From assembly GCA_963848205.1 (NCBI GenBank), contig CAWKCV010000003.1, positions 1,116,001 to 1,180,000 on the forward strand: a stretch of 64,000 nucleotides of DNA, given 5' to 3'. Of the stretch, positions 34,165 to 43,112 are shown piece by piece (position 1 is the stretch's first letter; every line of letters starts with the position of its first letter). The stretch comes from BOG-908 sp963848205. Lineage in GTDB: Bacteria > Pseudomonadota > Alphaproteobacteria > Acetobacterales > Acetobacteraceae. The notes below the pieces were generated by a model. The model was not told the origin of the DNA and did not search any database. It worked only from the letters and a program-made list of their open reading frames with translations. The position numbers were made by a program, and so were the translations under genes.

Positions 34165-36170
34165 GACGCCGCGCCCGCCTGCATCGCTTCGAGGGCGTGC
34201 GTGCGCGAGGCACGATTGGCGCGGTCGATACGCGCCACCTCTTCGCGGGGTATTTCCTGTTCGGTCCGGTCACGCCACGCGAAGACGACAAACGTCGTGA
34301 ACGCACCGACGAAGCCCACGCCCACCAGCCACCAGATGTGCCAGATCAGCGAGAAACCGATGATGGTCGCGAAGAATGCGCACACCACACCGGTGGCGCT
34401 ATTGCGCGGTATTTCGATCGCCTCGTAATCCGGCTCATCAGCCAAATGCGCGAGATCGCGGGCGCGTTCCTTGATTCCCCAATAGGGCTCCTCGCCTTCC
34501 ACCTTCGGCAGAACAGCGAAGTTGAAGACCGGCGGCGGCGAGGCGGTCGCCCACTCCAGCGAACGGCCATCCCAGGGATCGCCTGTCAGATCGCGCAGAC
34601 TCTCGCGCTGCCTGATGCTCACGACCAACTGCGCGATCATCAGCACGATGCCGACGAGAATGATTGCAGCACCCGCGGCCGCCACCAGCAGCCAAGGGCG
34701 CCAGGCCGGGTTGTCGTAATGCTGCAGGCGGCGCGTCATGCCCATCAACCCGAGCACGTAAAGCGGCATGAAAGCCACGTAGAACCCGACGAACCAGCAC
34801 CAGAAAGACGCCTTGCCCAAACCTTCGTGCAACCGAAATCCGAAGGCTTTCGGGAACCAGTAATTATAGCCGGCAAACGCGCCGAACAGTACACCGCCGA
34901 TGATGACGTTATGGAAATGGGCCACGAGAAACACGCTATTATGCAACTCGAAGTCCGCCGGCGGCACCGCCAGCAGAACACCCGTCATGCCGCCGACGAC
35001 AAAGGTCACCATGAAGCCGACCGAAAACAACATCGCCGTGGGGTAGATCACCTTGCCGCCATACATGGTGAACAGCCAGTTGAACACTTTCACGCCGGTC
35101 GGAACCGCGATGATGGTGGACATGATGCCGAACACAGCATTCACGTCACCGCCTGCGCCCATCGTGAAGAAATGGTGCAGCCAGACGGAGAAGGCGAGCA
35201 CGAAAATCGCCATCGTCGCCATCACCATCGATCGATAGCCGAACAGCGGCTTGCGCGAAAACGTGGAAACGACTTCGGAAAAGACGCCGAATGCCGGCAG
35301 GATCAGGATGTAGACCTCGGGATGCCCCCATGCCCAGATCAGGTTCATGAACATCATGACGTTGCCGCCACCGGTGTTGGTGAAGAAGTGGAAGTCCAGA
35401 TACCGGTCGAGCGTGAGCATTGCCAGCGTTGCCGTCAGGATCGGGAACGCACTCACGATCAACAGGCTGGATGCCAGCGACGTCCAACAGAACATCGGCA
35501 TGCGCAAATAGGTCATGCCCGGCGCATGTATCTTCAGCAGCGTGGTGACGAAGTTCACCCCCGACAGCAACGTGCCGATGCCCGATATCTGCAGCGCCCA
35601 AAGATAATAGTCCACGCCCACACCAGGTGAATAGGCAAGCTCCGACAATGGCGGATAGGGCAGCCATCCGGTTTTCGCGAACTCGCCAACCACAAGCGAC
35701 AGATTCACCAGCAATGCACCGGTTGCCGTCAGCCAGAAGCTCACCGAATTGAGCGTGGGGAAGGCCACATCGCGCGCGCCCAGTTGCAGCGGAATGACAA
35801 AGTTCATCAGCCCGATCACGAACGGCATGGCGACGAAGAAGATCATCATCGTGCCATGCGCCGAAAAAATCTGGTCGTAATGGTCGGGCGGCAAAAAGCC
35901 GTTTGAATGAAGGGCGAGCGCCTGTTGGGAGCGCATCATGATCGCGTCGGTAAAGCCACGCACCAACATCACCAATGCCAGCAGGCAATACATAATTCCG
36001 ATACGCTTGTGGTCCACGCTGGTGATCCACTCGCGCCAAAGATACGGCACGTAACCCTTCCAGGTGACCCAACCCAGCGTGCCGAGCACGACCAAGCCGA
36101 CGAGCCCCGCAGCGATCAAGGGAATCGGCTGGTCGAACGGAATGGCCGACCAGGTAAGCTTGCCCAACAT
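34161..36170 (-). CDS. cyoB: Cytochrome o ubiquinol oxidase subunit I
   Basis: 669-residue heme-copper oxidase subunit that reduces oxygen with ubiquinol and pumps protons. The low-spin heme ligand is in HGTMMIFFVAMPFVIGLMNF. The binuclear-centre region is WAWGHPEVYILILPAFGVFS, the CuB histidines follow in LHHFFTMGAGGDVNA, and the heme ligand pair in FLVAHFHNVIIGGV. Fifteen or so membrane helices are seen, as in the quinol branch. ATG 36170 (MLGKLTWSAIPFDQP) is the family start; the 15-residue upstream extension overlaps cyoA. Confidence 0.98.
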   Translation of the reverse strand: MLGKLTWSAIPFDQPIPLIAAGLVGLVVLGTLGWVTWKGYVPYLWREWITSVDHKRIGIMYCLLALVMLVRGFTDAIMMRSQQALALHSNGFLPPDHYDQIFSAHGTMMIFFVAMPFVIGLMNFVIPLQLGARDVAFPTLNSVSFWLTATGALLVNLSLVVGEFAKTGWLPYPPLSELAYSPGVGVDYYLWALQISGIGTLLSGVNFVTTLLKIHAPGMTYLRMPMFCWTSLASSLLIVSAFPILTATLAMLTLDRYLDFHFFTNTGGGNVMMFMNLIWAWGHPEVYILILPAFGVFSEVVSTFSRKPLFGYRSMVMATMAIFVLAFSVWLHHFFTMGAGGDVNAVFGIMSTIIAVPTGVKVFNWLFTMYGGKVIYPTAMLFSVGFMVTFVVGGMTGVLLAVPPADFELHNSVFLVAHFHNVIIGGVLFGAFAGYNYWFPKAFGFRLHEGLGKASFWCWFVGFYVAFMPLYVLGLMGMTRRLQHYDNPAWRPWLLVAAAGAAIILVGIVLMIAQLVVSIRQRESLRDLTGDPWDGRSLEWATASPPPVFNFAVLPKVEGEEPYWGIKERARDLAHLADEPDYEAIEIPRNSATGVVCAFFATIIGFSLIWHIWWLVGVGFVGAFTTFVVFAWRDRTEQEIPREEVARIDRANRASRTHALEAMQAGAAS

Positions 36171-36171
36171 C

Positions 36172-37050
36172 CTAATGTTCCGCCTTGTTCGAGATGCTGA
36201 CGGGAGAAGGCCCACCGTTGGGACCTGTTGCGGGCGGTATTTTCTGGCTCACGATATCGGCGAATATGTTCGGTGCAGCATCACGATAGGTAAATGGCGC
36301 CACCTTCCGGCTCTGCCGTGCAAGCGCATCATACGCACCACGATCCAGGCTCGGCCCCGTCGTGCGTGTCGCTGCCACCCATGCGGCAAACTGCGCATCA
36401 GGCAGTGCGTGAACCACAAAACGCATATCGGCAAAACCGTCACCGCTGAAGTGAGCCGAGATGCCGTCGAAATCGCCCGGTCTGTCTGCGACCAGGTTCA
36501 ACTGCGTCGCCATGCCGCTCATCGTGTAGATCATGCTGCCGAGGCGCGGGACGAAAAATGCATTCATCACACTCGCCGACGTCAACGCGAAATGAATCGG
36601 CGTCCCCGCCGGCACCGTCAGCTCGTTCACGCTGGCCAGATGCAGATCCGGATAGATGAAGAGCCATTTCCAATCCAGCGAAACCACCTGCACTTCGATC
36701 GGCTTCACGCTCGACGGCAATGGCTGGGCCGGATCCAGCTCGTGCGAGCCGATCCAGGAAACACCGCCCAGCAGCATGATCGTCAAGACCGGTATGCCCC
36801 AGGTCACCATTTCCACGCCGCCGGAATACGACCATGTCGGCAACCGACGGGCACGCGCATTACCCGCGCGGAACCACCATGCGAAACCCAATGTCAGAAC
36901 AATCGTCGGCACCACGATCGTCAGCATGATGGCGAGCGAATCGAGCAGGATGGAGCGCTCCGACTTGCCCACGTAACCGGCCGGGTCCATCAGCGCCGTC
37001 TGGCAGCCACCGAGCAGGAGCGCCGCCAGCCATATCGTTTTTCGTGCCAT
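36172..37050 (-). CDS. cyoA: Cytochrome o ubiquinol oxidase subunit II (lipoprotein)
   Basis: 292-residue subunit with a lipoprotein signal (LAALLLGGCQTALMDPAG, lipid on Cys 16), two membrane helices (LAIMLTIVVPTIVLTLGFAW; MVTWGIPVLTIMLLGGVSWI) and a cupredoxin domain. The Cys ligands of a CuA centre are absent (SVMNAFFVPRLGSMIYTMSG), which marks it as a quinol rather than cytochrome c oxidase. First gene of cyoABCD; about 160 bp upstream is non-coding and should hold the promoter. Confidence 0.97.
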   Translation of the reverse strand: MARKTIWLAALLLGGCQTALMDPAGYVGKSERSILLDSLAIMLTIVVPTIVLTLGFAWWFRAGNARARRLPTWSYSGGVEMVTWGIPVLTIMLLGGVSWIGSHELDPAQPLPSSVKPIEVQVVSLDWKWLFIYPDLHLASVNELTVPAGTPIHFALTSASVMNAFFVPRLGSMIYTMSGMATQLNLVADRPGDFDGISAHFSGDGFADMRFVVHALPDAQFAAWVAATRTTGPSLDRGAYDALARQSRKVAPFTYRDAAPNIFADIVSQKIPPATGPNGGPSPVSISNKAEH

Positions 37051-37209
37051 ACCCTGCTTCCGGTTGCAGTGAAACAGAACCTGTTTTCCGCAACCCTACA
37101 AGTGACGTGCGTGTTGCAATGCACAACCAAAGTTCGCCGCAAAGCCTCCGCGGGTGCTATCACATAGGTGAGAGGCCAGCACGGTCACGCGGGCGCCCGC
37201 ACGAATATT

Positions 37210-38148
37210 TCAGGGCGCTGAGAGGCCCTTCGACGGCAGCGCCGGAAACTGCATGATCAGGCTATGTGACGAATACGAAATCCATAGATGGACCTTTGCC
37301 TGCAAATCACGCCCCAGGAGCAACTGCACATCGTCATCGCCATGATCGTCGATGATGTCGATCGGCATATTCTCGAACGTCAGATCGCCGATATCGAGCG
37401 ACTGGCGCGTTTGCCTGACCGACACCAGACGTGGGCCGATGCCGCTCACCTGCGAACGACCTGGCATCGGCCCGCTTGCCGCGTCGATCCCGATATGCTG
37501 CGCCGCGCGGCGGAACATTCCCGACCGGGAAGCGCCGGTGTCGATCAATGCGACGATCTGCCTGCCGCCGACGGTCACATTCACCCGCGGCCGGCGATCT
37601 TGCCCGTTCGCGAGCAGCGGCACGACATACAGCGGACGTGCGAGGAATGCCGCAGGCGCGCTGCAATCGCCGACTGGCTGAAACAGCCGGATTTCGCGAT
37701 CGGGAAAATCGAGATCGATGTCGAATTGCGAGATGAGGTCGATGCTCAGCAAACCATCGGCAGGCGGCGCGACGATATCCGGTGCAGCAATAAAATTGTA
37801 GTCACGCGCATGCAGATTGCCGAGAGCCACCTCACGGGCCGTCACGCCCAGCGCGCTGCGCCCACCGCCCAGTCCGGAAACATTAACGTGCAGCGAGTTG
37901 AACTCCTCGCCACGCATCACTGTCAGGCCGACCCGATGCGCGGCCTGCATCGTCAGCACGCTCGTGTACGATCCTGTATCGAAATATAGCGTCGCAGGAT
38001 GCTGGTTGAGCGCTGCCTGCACGGTCGGAAGGCCATCAAGCGGCGTCACCGCCAGGCGCGACACCATCGTCATCCTGCACTCCGCCCCGGCAGCGTCCAT
38101 GTTCGCGACAACCGACAGCACCGCCAACAAGCCGCGCACGACTGTCAT
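37210..38148 (-). CDS. Exported two-lobed retropepsin-like aspartic protease
   Basis: 312-residue protein with a signal peptide (MTVVRGLLAVLSVVANMDAA, Cys at 24). It holds two aspartic-protease half-sites: YFDTGSYTSV near residue 56 and LIDTGASRSGMF near residue 208. Each is followed by a flap-like LGNLHARDYN or LDIGDLTFENM segment and an LLGRD/LLSID strand. Two D-T-G motifs in one chain make a self-contained bilobal site, unlike retroviral homodimers. Relatives are exported proteins of unknown target in Proteobacteria. It is a single gene with no clear operon partner. Confidence 0.85.
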   Translation of the reverse strand: MTVVRGLLAVLSVVANMDAAGAECRMTMVSRLAVTPLDGLPTVQAALNQHPATLYFDTGSYTSVLTMQAAHRVGLTVMRGEEFNSLHVNVSGLGGGRSALGVTAREVALGNLHARDYNFIAAPDIVAPPADGLLSIDLISQFDIDLDFPDREIRLFQPVGDCSAPAAFLARPLYVVPLLANGQDRRPRVNVTVGGRQIVALIDTGASRSGMFRRAAQHIGIDAASGPMPGRSQVSGIGPRLVSVRQTRQSLDIGDLTFENMPIDIIDDHGDDDVQLLLGRDLQAKVHLWISYSSHSLIMQFPALPSKGLSAP

Positions 38149-38222
38149 CGAAGTTCACCCGAATATTTGCGCGGCCATTGTCAAACAAAAACGACCAGCA
38201 GCAAACACCTATAAGTTTTTTG

Positions 38223-38244
38223 GTCCTCTCTTTCAAAAGAGGAC
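38223..38244. repeat. Single hairpin repeat near ycjF end
   Basis: GTCCTCTCTTTCAAAAGAGGAC preceded by AAGTTTTTTG. The stem has T-to-C changes on the left arm matched by A-to-G changes on the right arm relative to the standard GTCCTTTT/AAAAGGAC stem. It lies just beyond the stop of the ycjF-like gene. Confidence 0.85.
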
Positions 38245-38261
38245 TGCTTTCTTCCCTCCCG

Positions 38262-39125
38262 TCACTCCACCGGACAGCAAGCTGCCGAAGCCGCCCGCGC
38301 CAGCACCACCATCCGCCGCGCCGCGACCCCCGCCCCTGCCATCTCGCCCGCCACATGCTGCAACAACGGGCTGGACAGCAGCGCATGGGCCGCCGTGTTG
38401 GCCGCCACCTCCATGCCCACCACCGCACCCGCCGAGAGTGCCGTCCGCCGCAGCAGCCCCAGCGTCGCCAGCATGCCGGGCCTAAGTCCGTGCAGTTCCG
38501 CCACCTGGCGCACCAGCCGCAGCCCGCGCCAGGCCACGAACAGCCCCGCCAATCCCGGCGAGGGCATCGCCGCCACACCCGCCAGCGACTGCAGCGCCGC
38601 ATTGCGCCCGAGCGCGTCTGCCTGCGCGCGCAGGGTCACCATCGGCCCCGCGCGCAGCAATGCCAAAATCGCGTCCGGGTCGTTGACCGCGTCCACCGCC
38701 GGCAGCAGCGCGGCTCCTTCCGGCAGGCCGCGCAACCAAGTGCGGGCCGCGTCAGCGCGCGCCACCGCATCGTCGCCGGAAAGCGCGGCGCGCAGCCTGT
38801 CCACCCCGCGCAGCGCCGAGAGCGCCCGCCATTCCCGCCAGAACCCCAGCCCGATCATCCCGAAGCCGGTCGCCGCCACCCCCGCCGCCGCGCCGCCCAG
38901 AAAGCCGGACCGTGCAAACGCGTCGACGACCAGGTTCACCGCACCCAGTCCAGCCGCACCGAGCACCAGAATGCCGGCACCTCCGGCCACCAGCGCCGGC
39001 ATCGCCCATCGAACGCGTGCGCGGACGACCGGCTCGGCAATCAGCACCACCGGCTCCAGCCGAGAGGCCGGCAACTCCTCCGCCTCGATCCGCGGCTGCG
39101 GCCAACGCTCGGCAATCTGGCTCAC
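38262..39125 (-). CDS. ycjF: YcjF-family (DUF697) membrane protein
   Basis: 287-residue protein with two membrane helices near the N-terminus (MPALVAGGAGILVLGAAGLG; GFLGGAAAGVAATGFGMIGL) and a C-terminal DUF697 domain with LFVAWRGLRLVRQVAELHGL and TAHALLSSPLLQHVAGEMAG. Its start overlaps the ycjX stop (ATGA). In enterobacteria ycjX-ycjF belong to the envelope-stress PspF regulon (family knowledge). Here no psp genes are nearby, so control may differ. Confidence 0.85.
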   Translation of the reverse strand: MSQIAERWPQPRIEAEELPASRLEPVVLIAEPVVRARVRWAMPALVAGGAGILVLGAAGLGAVNLVVDAFARSGFLGGAAAGVAATGFGMIGLGFWREWRALSALRGVDRLRAALSGDDAVARADAARTWLRGLPEGAALLPAVDAVNDPDAILALLRAGPMVTLRAQADALGRNAALQSLAGVAAMPSPGLAGLFVAWRGLRLVRQVAELHGLRPGMLATLGLLRRTALSAGAVVGMEVAANTAAHALLSSPLLQHVAGEMAGAGVAARRMVVLARAASAACCPVE

Positions 39126-40462
39126 AGCACGTCCTCCAGCAAAAACGCCAGCAGCGCGTCCAGCCCAACATTCGGCACGCCCAACCGTCCGCCATCAGCC
39201 AGCCGCATCGGCTCGAACTGCGGCAATGCCAGGAACGGATGCTCCCAGAACGCGCCACCCTCCGCGGTCGCCGAGGGTGGCCGGTCGGGCACCTCGCCCG
39301 GGTAGGACCGCGTCATCACTTGCTGGCCCAGCACACGCCCACGCACGGCCGAGACCGGCCTCCCGTCCAGCGTCCAGACGAAATCCTCCGTGCAGCGCAC
39401 CGATGCGACCGCGAAATGCCCGGTTTTAACCCCCGTATCCGGCAGGTCGGTCAGCGATTTCATCAGCGCCGCCAGATTGCCGCGCTGGCGTTCGGCCACA
39501 TGATCGGCCTTGGTCGCCGCAAATGCCACCCGCCCGATCAGCCGCGGCGGCAGCCGCAAAGTCGCCAGCGCGCCCATCGCCTCAAGCCAGTCGAATTCCC
39601 AGCGCAGCGAATGCGCCGCCGCCGACAAGGCCGCCTGCATGTCCGCAAACGCCACCGGCCCGGCATGCAGCGCGCTCAGAATGTCGGCCAGGATCACCAG
39701 CCGGTCCACGTTGGCGAACAAGGGCGAGGCAAGATCACGTCGCACCGCCGCCAGATAAGCCTCGTAACGCTCCCCCAGCAGGCCGGCCATGCCGCCTTGG
39801 CCTGTCAGCGGAAACAACGCCATCCACGGCGCCTCCGGCCCCGGCGCCGGCATCAGATGACGACCCGGCTGCAGAAACGCCAACCCCGCCACGCGCAGCT
39901 TGCCCAGCATCTCGCGATACAGCCGTGCCCCCGCTTGAGCCAGCGCCTCGTCAGCCCCCGCTTTCGGCGAGATACCGCGCACGAAACTCAGAAACGGCGT
40001 GGTGATCGCCGGCAGCCCCGCGCGCTCCAGCCGCGCCAGCGTCGCCGCCGACCATGTCGCATAACTCTGCGTCAACATCGGCAGGTCGATCAGCCACTCG
40101 CCGGGATAATCGAGAAACTCCACACGCACATCGCGTGATGGCATGATGCCGCGCGGCAACGTGGTGGCCAGCGCCAGCAGCGAGGCGGAGTCGGTGCGTT
40201 CCGGCCAGGCCGGCGGGTCCGCGGCAAGCCTGGCCAGATGACGCGCCTGGTCGAACCGCGGCACTTCGCTGGCCCCGACCGGCGCCAGCGCCCAACGCCG
40301 CGCCATCAGGTTCGCGGCCGCCGACGTCAGAAACGCCGTCTTGCCCGCGCGCGAGAGCCCGGTCACCCCGACCCGAATTGTCCTGGTCGCAAACGGCCAA
40401 GCCTCCACGCCGGCATACGCCAGACGCTGCATGCCACCGCCAATGTCGCCGAAAAAATTCAA
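39122..40462 (-). CDS. ycjX: YcjX-family P-loop ATP/GTP-binding protein (DUF463)
   Basis: 446-residue P-loop protein. The Walker A motif is VGVTGLSRAGKTAFLTS near residue 33-48. Other family blocks are FLDYPGEWLIDLPML (Walker B), SFVRGISPKAG, KLRVAGLAFLQPGRHLMP, FVTATKADHV-type specificity motif (AFAATKADHVAERQR) and FVASVRCTEDF-type strand. Function is not known, beyond co-occurrence with YcjF and envelope stress. First gene of the pair; a hairpin repeat lies between its start and gloA. Confidence 0.9.
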   Translation of the reverse strand: MNFFGDIGGGMQRLAYAGVEAWPFATRTIRVGVTGLSRAGKTAFLTSAAANLMARRWALAPVGASEVPRFDQARHLARLAADPPAWPERTDSASLLALATTLPRGIMPSRDVRVEFLDYPGEWLIDLPMLTQSYATWSAATLARLERAGLPAITTPFLSFVRGISPKAGADEALAQAGARLYREMLGKLRVAGLAFLQPGRHLMPAPGPEAPWMALFPLTGQGGMAGLLGERYEAYLAAVRRDLASPLFANVDRLVILADILSALHAGPVAFADMQAALSAAAHSLRWEFDWLEAMGALATLRLPPRLIGRVAFAATKADHVAERQRGNLAALMKSLTDLPDTGVKTGHFAVASVRCTEDFVWTLDGRPVSAVRGRVLGQQVMTRSYPGEVPDRPPSATAEGGAFWEHPFLALPQFEPMRLADGGRLGVPNVGLDALLAFLLEDVL

Positions 40463-40498
40463 TTGGAACGTTCAAGCCAAATAGACAAAAGATTTCTG

Positions 40499-40520
40499 GT
40501 CCTTTCTTTCAAAAAAGGAC
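40499..40520. repeat. Single hairpin repeat between ycjX and gloA
   Basis: GTCCTTTCTTTCAAAAAAGGAC, followed by TGCTTCCTTCCC, the usual flank. It lies 15 bp from the gloA stop on the downstream side, so it fits the position of a gloA terminator. No second hairpin or core is present. Confidence 0.85.
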
Positions 40521-40535
40521 TGCTTCCTTCCCGGG

Positions 40536-40928
40536 TCACGCCCGCTGAATCAATTCGATCTTATAATCGTTCGGGTCCTCGACAAACGCGATCACCGTCG
40601 TCCCATGCTTTACCGGCCCCGCCTCGCGCACCACGCGGCCGCCCCCCGCGCGCACACGCTCGCACGCCGCGGCCACGTCCGGCACGCCGACCGCCAGATG
40701 CCCGAACGCGCTACCCAGCTCGTAAGGCCCTTGCTGGTCCCAGTTATAGGTCAGCTCGATCTCCGCCTGGCCCTCGGCATTGGTCGCGTATCCCATGAAC
40801 ACCAGCGTGTAGCGCCCTGCCGTTACCTCGTTGCGTCGCAGTTCGCGCATGCCGAGCAGGTCGCGATAGAATGCGATGCTGGCCTCCAGATCGCGTACAC
40901 GCAGCATGGTGTGCAGGAAAGACGGCAT
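40536..40928 (-). CDS. gloA: Lactoylglutathione lyase (glyoxalase I)
   Basis: 130-residue glyoxalase I that isomerises the methylglyoxal-glutathione hemithioacetal. Metal ligands are visible: His in PSFLHTMLRVRDL, Glu in GQAEIELTYNW, His in SAFGHLAVGV and Glu in DYKIELIQ. The ATG at 40928 is the family start. It lies four bases after lpxI on the same strand, so it is likely the last gene of a lpxI-gloA unit. Confidence 0.95.
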   Translation of the reverse strand: MPSFLHTMLRVRDLEASIAFYRDLLGMRELRRNEVTAGRYTLVFMGYATNAEGQAEIELTYNWDQQGPYELGSAFGHLAVGVPDVAAACERVRAGGGRVVREAGPVKHGTTVIAFVEDPNDYKIELIQRA

Positions 40929-40932
40929 CGTT

Positions 40933-41766
40933 TCAGAACTCCGTTGGCAGCTTGGCATCCACCCCGAGCAGGAACAGGCCGGCCGCGTCCGCCGCTTCGA
41001 TACACGCGGCAAGATCGGTGACAAGGGTGCCCCCAGCCTCGAAAGCAACCCCACGCAAGCCGGCCGCCTTTGCCGCGAGCAGCGTGCGCGGCCCGATCGT
41101 CGGCAGGTCCGCCCGCCGATCCTGGCCCGCTTTTGCCATCTTCACCAGCACGCCACCCACACCCGGCTGCCGCAACTCACCGGCGCGCGTGATCATCCGG
41201 TCGGTCCCTTCGATCGCTTCGACCGCCAGCACGCATCCTTGCTGCACCACGCAGGCTTGACCGACATCGGCATCGCCCATCGCGCGCAGCACGGCCGCGC
41301 CACGCGCGATATCTGCCAATGCCTGCTCGTCGGGCTTCACCCGGCCGGCCTGGCCGCGTGGACCGAGTGCCGAGCCCAACACCTCATGCGCGCCGATCAC
41401 CCGAAACCCTTCCTCGCCGAGAACACGCACAAGCGCGCCCAACAGACCGTCGTCGCCCGCGAACAGGGAGCGGCCGATGCGGGCGAGAATCCGCGCCCCC
41501 TCAGCGTCGGGTCGCAGGTCCAGCAGCGAGGGCCGCCTTACCGGGCCGACGAGCACAAGGTCGGCGCAACCATGTTCGCGTAAAAGTTGTAAAATCTTGC
41601 CGGCCGCACCCAAACGGGCCATCGCGTGGGGGTAGGGCCCGACAATCGCCGGTTCGGCAAAATCCTCGAACCCGACGATGAAAACCGGCCGGCCCTGAAG
41701 CTGGGCGGCGCGTGCGACCTGCCCCGGAAACGGCCCGCCGCCGGCAAGAATGCCGAGTGTCGTCAT
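40933..41766 (-). CDS. lpxI: UDP-2,3-diacylglucosamine diphosphatase LpxI
   Basis: 277-residue enzyme of lipid A synthesis that hydrolyses UDP-2,3-diacylglucosamine. The family blocks are LGILAGGGPFPGQVARAAQL near the start, the LVGPVRRPSLLDLRPD motif, GDDGLLGALVRVLGEEGFRV, and the C-terminal MITRAGELRQPGVGGVLVKM with KAAGLRGVAFEAGGTLV. LpxI replaces LpxH in Alphaproteobacteria. It lies downstream of the lpxA cluster on the same strand, but 193 bp of non-coding DNA and a small opposite-strand ORF intervene, and lpxB is not found next to it. Confidence 0.95.
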   Translation of the reverse strand: MTTLGILAGGGPFPGQVARAAQLQGRPVFIVGFEDFAEPAIVGPYPHAMARLGAAGKILQLLREHGCADLVLVGPVRRPSLLDLRPDAEGARILARIGRSLFAGDDGLLGALVRVLGEEGFRVIGAHEVLGSALGPRGQAGRVKPDEQALADIARGAAVLRAMGDADVGQACVVQQGCVLAVEAIEGTDRMITRAGELRQPGVGGVLVKMAKAGQDRRADLPTIGPRTLLAAKAAGLRGVAFEAGGTLVTDLAACIEAADAAGLFLLGVDAKLPTEF

Positions 41767-41959
41767 CGCGGCGCGTTCTCACCAATGGCATGAAAAATGG
41801 TAGGTTCGAATAAACCACACGGTTGCTCTCTCCGAGGAAAGTCGCAATTTTTATGCTCTTGTTCCAAAAATACAGATTTTCTTATTGCATCCTTCATCTG
41901 CGAAATCTACGACATCGAAACAGTCCGCTTCGGTGTGGGACAGATAAGGATCAAAGGCG

Positions 41960-42166
41960 ATGGACGATCTCGATTTCGCAATGCCTCCAAGTGCCAACGG
42001 CATCGTGCAGTGCCTCAAGCTGCTGGCGGCGGAAGCCGCTTCCCTGAAACTCAGCCGCACCTTATCGGCCATCGAGGACGCGCTCGAAATGGCCGCCAGC
42101 GAGAGCGGGATCGATTATTTCGGCGAAAGCCAGCAAGAGGAGCCGGCCAGCTTCGTCCTGCACTAG
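41960..42166 (+). CDS. Small conserved-looking hypothetical protein
   Basis: 68-residue acidic protein, MDDLDFAMPPSANGIVQCLK, then LLAAEAASLKLSRTLSAIED, ending QEEPASFVLH. It is predicted to be mostly helical, with no signal peptide and no membrane segment. It lies on the opposite strand between lpxI and lpxA, with AAGG upstream of the ATG. Codon positions look coding-like, and it does not overlap any other gene. I do not recognise a function; it could be a small regulator. Confidence 0.5.
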   Translation: MDDLDFAMPPSANGIVQCLKLLAAEAASLKLSRTLSAIEDALEMAASESGIDYFGESQQEEPASFVLH

Positions 42167-42203
42167 CACGCCTGGCCGCATCGCTCACACCTCCGGGGCG
42201 CCA

Positions 42204-43112
42204 TCAGGCTTGGCCCGGCTCGTCCTCGATCTGCGCCTGCGCGCGCACCAGGCCGCGCCGGCTCGGCACATCGATGAACGCCAGCATCTCGGCCACCAGC
42301 GGATCGTCCCCGAGAGCGCGGGCCGCATCCAGGCGAGCCGCAAATACGCCGCCATCGCCGGCGGCAAACAGCAGCCGAAAGGCCGCGCGCAAGCGATGCA
42401 GTCCGGCCCGGTCCACCCCACGCCGTTTCAGGCCCACCACATTCAGCCCGGTCAGCCGAGCGCGGTTGCCCAGCACGGTGCCGAACGGGATCACGTCAGC
42501 TTCCACGCCCGAGGCGCCGCCCACCATCGCGGCGCGCCCGATGCGCACGAACTGATGCAACGCGGTCGCGCCCCCGATCACCGCACCCGCGCCGATCACC
42601 ACATGGCCGCCCATCACCACGTTGTTGGCCACAATCACGCCGTCGCCCAGCTCGCAATCGTGCGCCACATGCACCACCGCCATCAGCAGGCAATCCGCCC
42701 CCACGCGTGTCACGCCCGTGCCGGTCACGGTGCCACGATGGATGGTGCAGTGCTCGCGTATCTGCGTACGTGCGCCCACGATCGTGCGTGTCGGCTCGCC
42801 GCGATATTTCAGGTCCTGCGGCGGCAGCCCGACCGTGCAGAACGGATACAGCACCACGCCCTCGCCGATCACCGTATCGCCGTCGACCACCACATGGCTG
42901 ATCAGCCGCGCACCGGCCTCGATCACCACATCGGGCCCGATGCTGCACCACGGCCCGATCGAGACATCGGCCGCCACGCGCGCGCCGGGGGCGACGATGG
43001 CCGTCGGATGGATGTGCGGTCCCGCCACCCCGAACCCCTCGGGTCCAAGTGTAGCGCCAGGCCGGCCGTTCGGCTGCTCGATGATCGTGTCCATACCGCG
43101 CCCGCCGCTCAT
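42204..43112 (-). CDS. lpxA: UDP-N-acetylglucosamine acyltransferase LpxA
   Basis: First enzyme of lipid A synthesis, transferring 3-hydroxyacyl from ACP to UDP-GlcNAc. It folds as a left-handed beta helix of hexapeptide repeats (HIHPTAIVAPGARVAADVSI). The catalytic His is in HVAHDCELGDGVIVANNVVM, and the GLNVVGLKRRGV turn and LRAAFRLLFAAGDGGVF tail are typical. At 302 residues it is about 40 longer than most LpxA. The extra is an N-terminal extension (MSGGRGMDTIIEQPNGRPGA). ATG 43112 overlaps the fabZ stop (ATGA), so the extension may be real. Confidence 0.95.
   Translation of the reverse strand: MSGGRGMDTIIEQPNGRPGATLGPEGFGVAGPHIHPTAIVAPGARVAADVSIGPWCSIGPDVVIEAGARLISHVVVDGDTVIGEGVVLYPFCTVGLPPQDLKYRGEPTRTIVGARTQIREHCTIHRGTVTGTGVTRVGADCLLMAVVHVAHDCELGDGVIVANNVVMGGHVVIGAGAVIGGATALHQFVRIGRAAMVGGASGVEADVIPFGTVLGNRARLTGLNVVGLKRRGVDRAGLHRLRAAFRLLFAAGDGGVFAARLDAARALGDDPLVAEMLAFIDVPSRRGLVRAQAQIEDEPGQA

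Noticed and set aside
38178..39305. Plus-strand ORFs opposite ycjF/ycjX
   Set aside because: Arg/His/Pro-rich antisense frames; P-loop and DUF697 motifs are on the minus strand.
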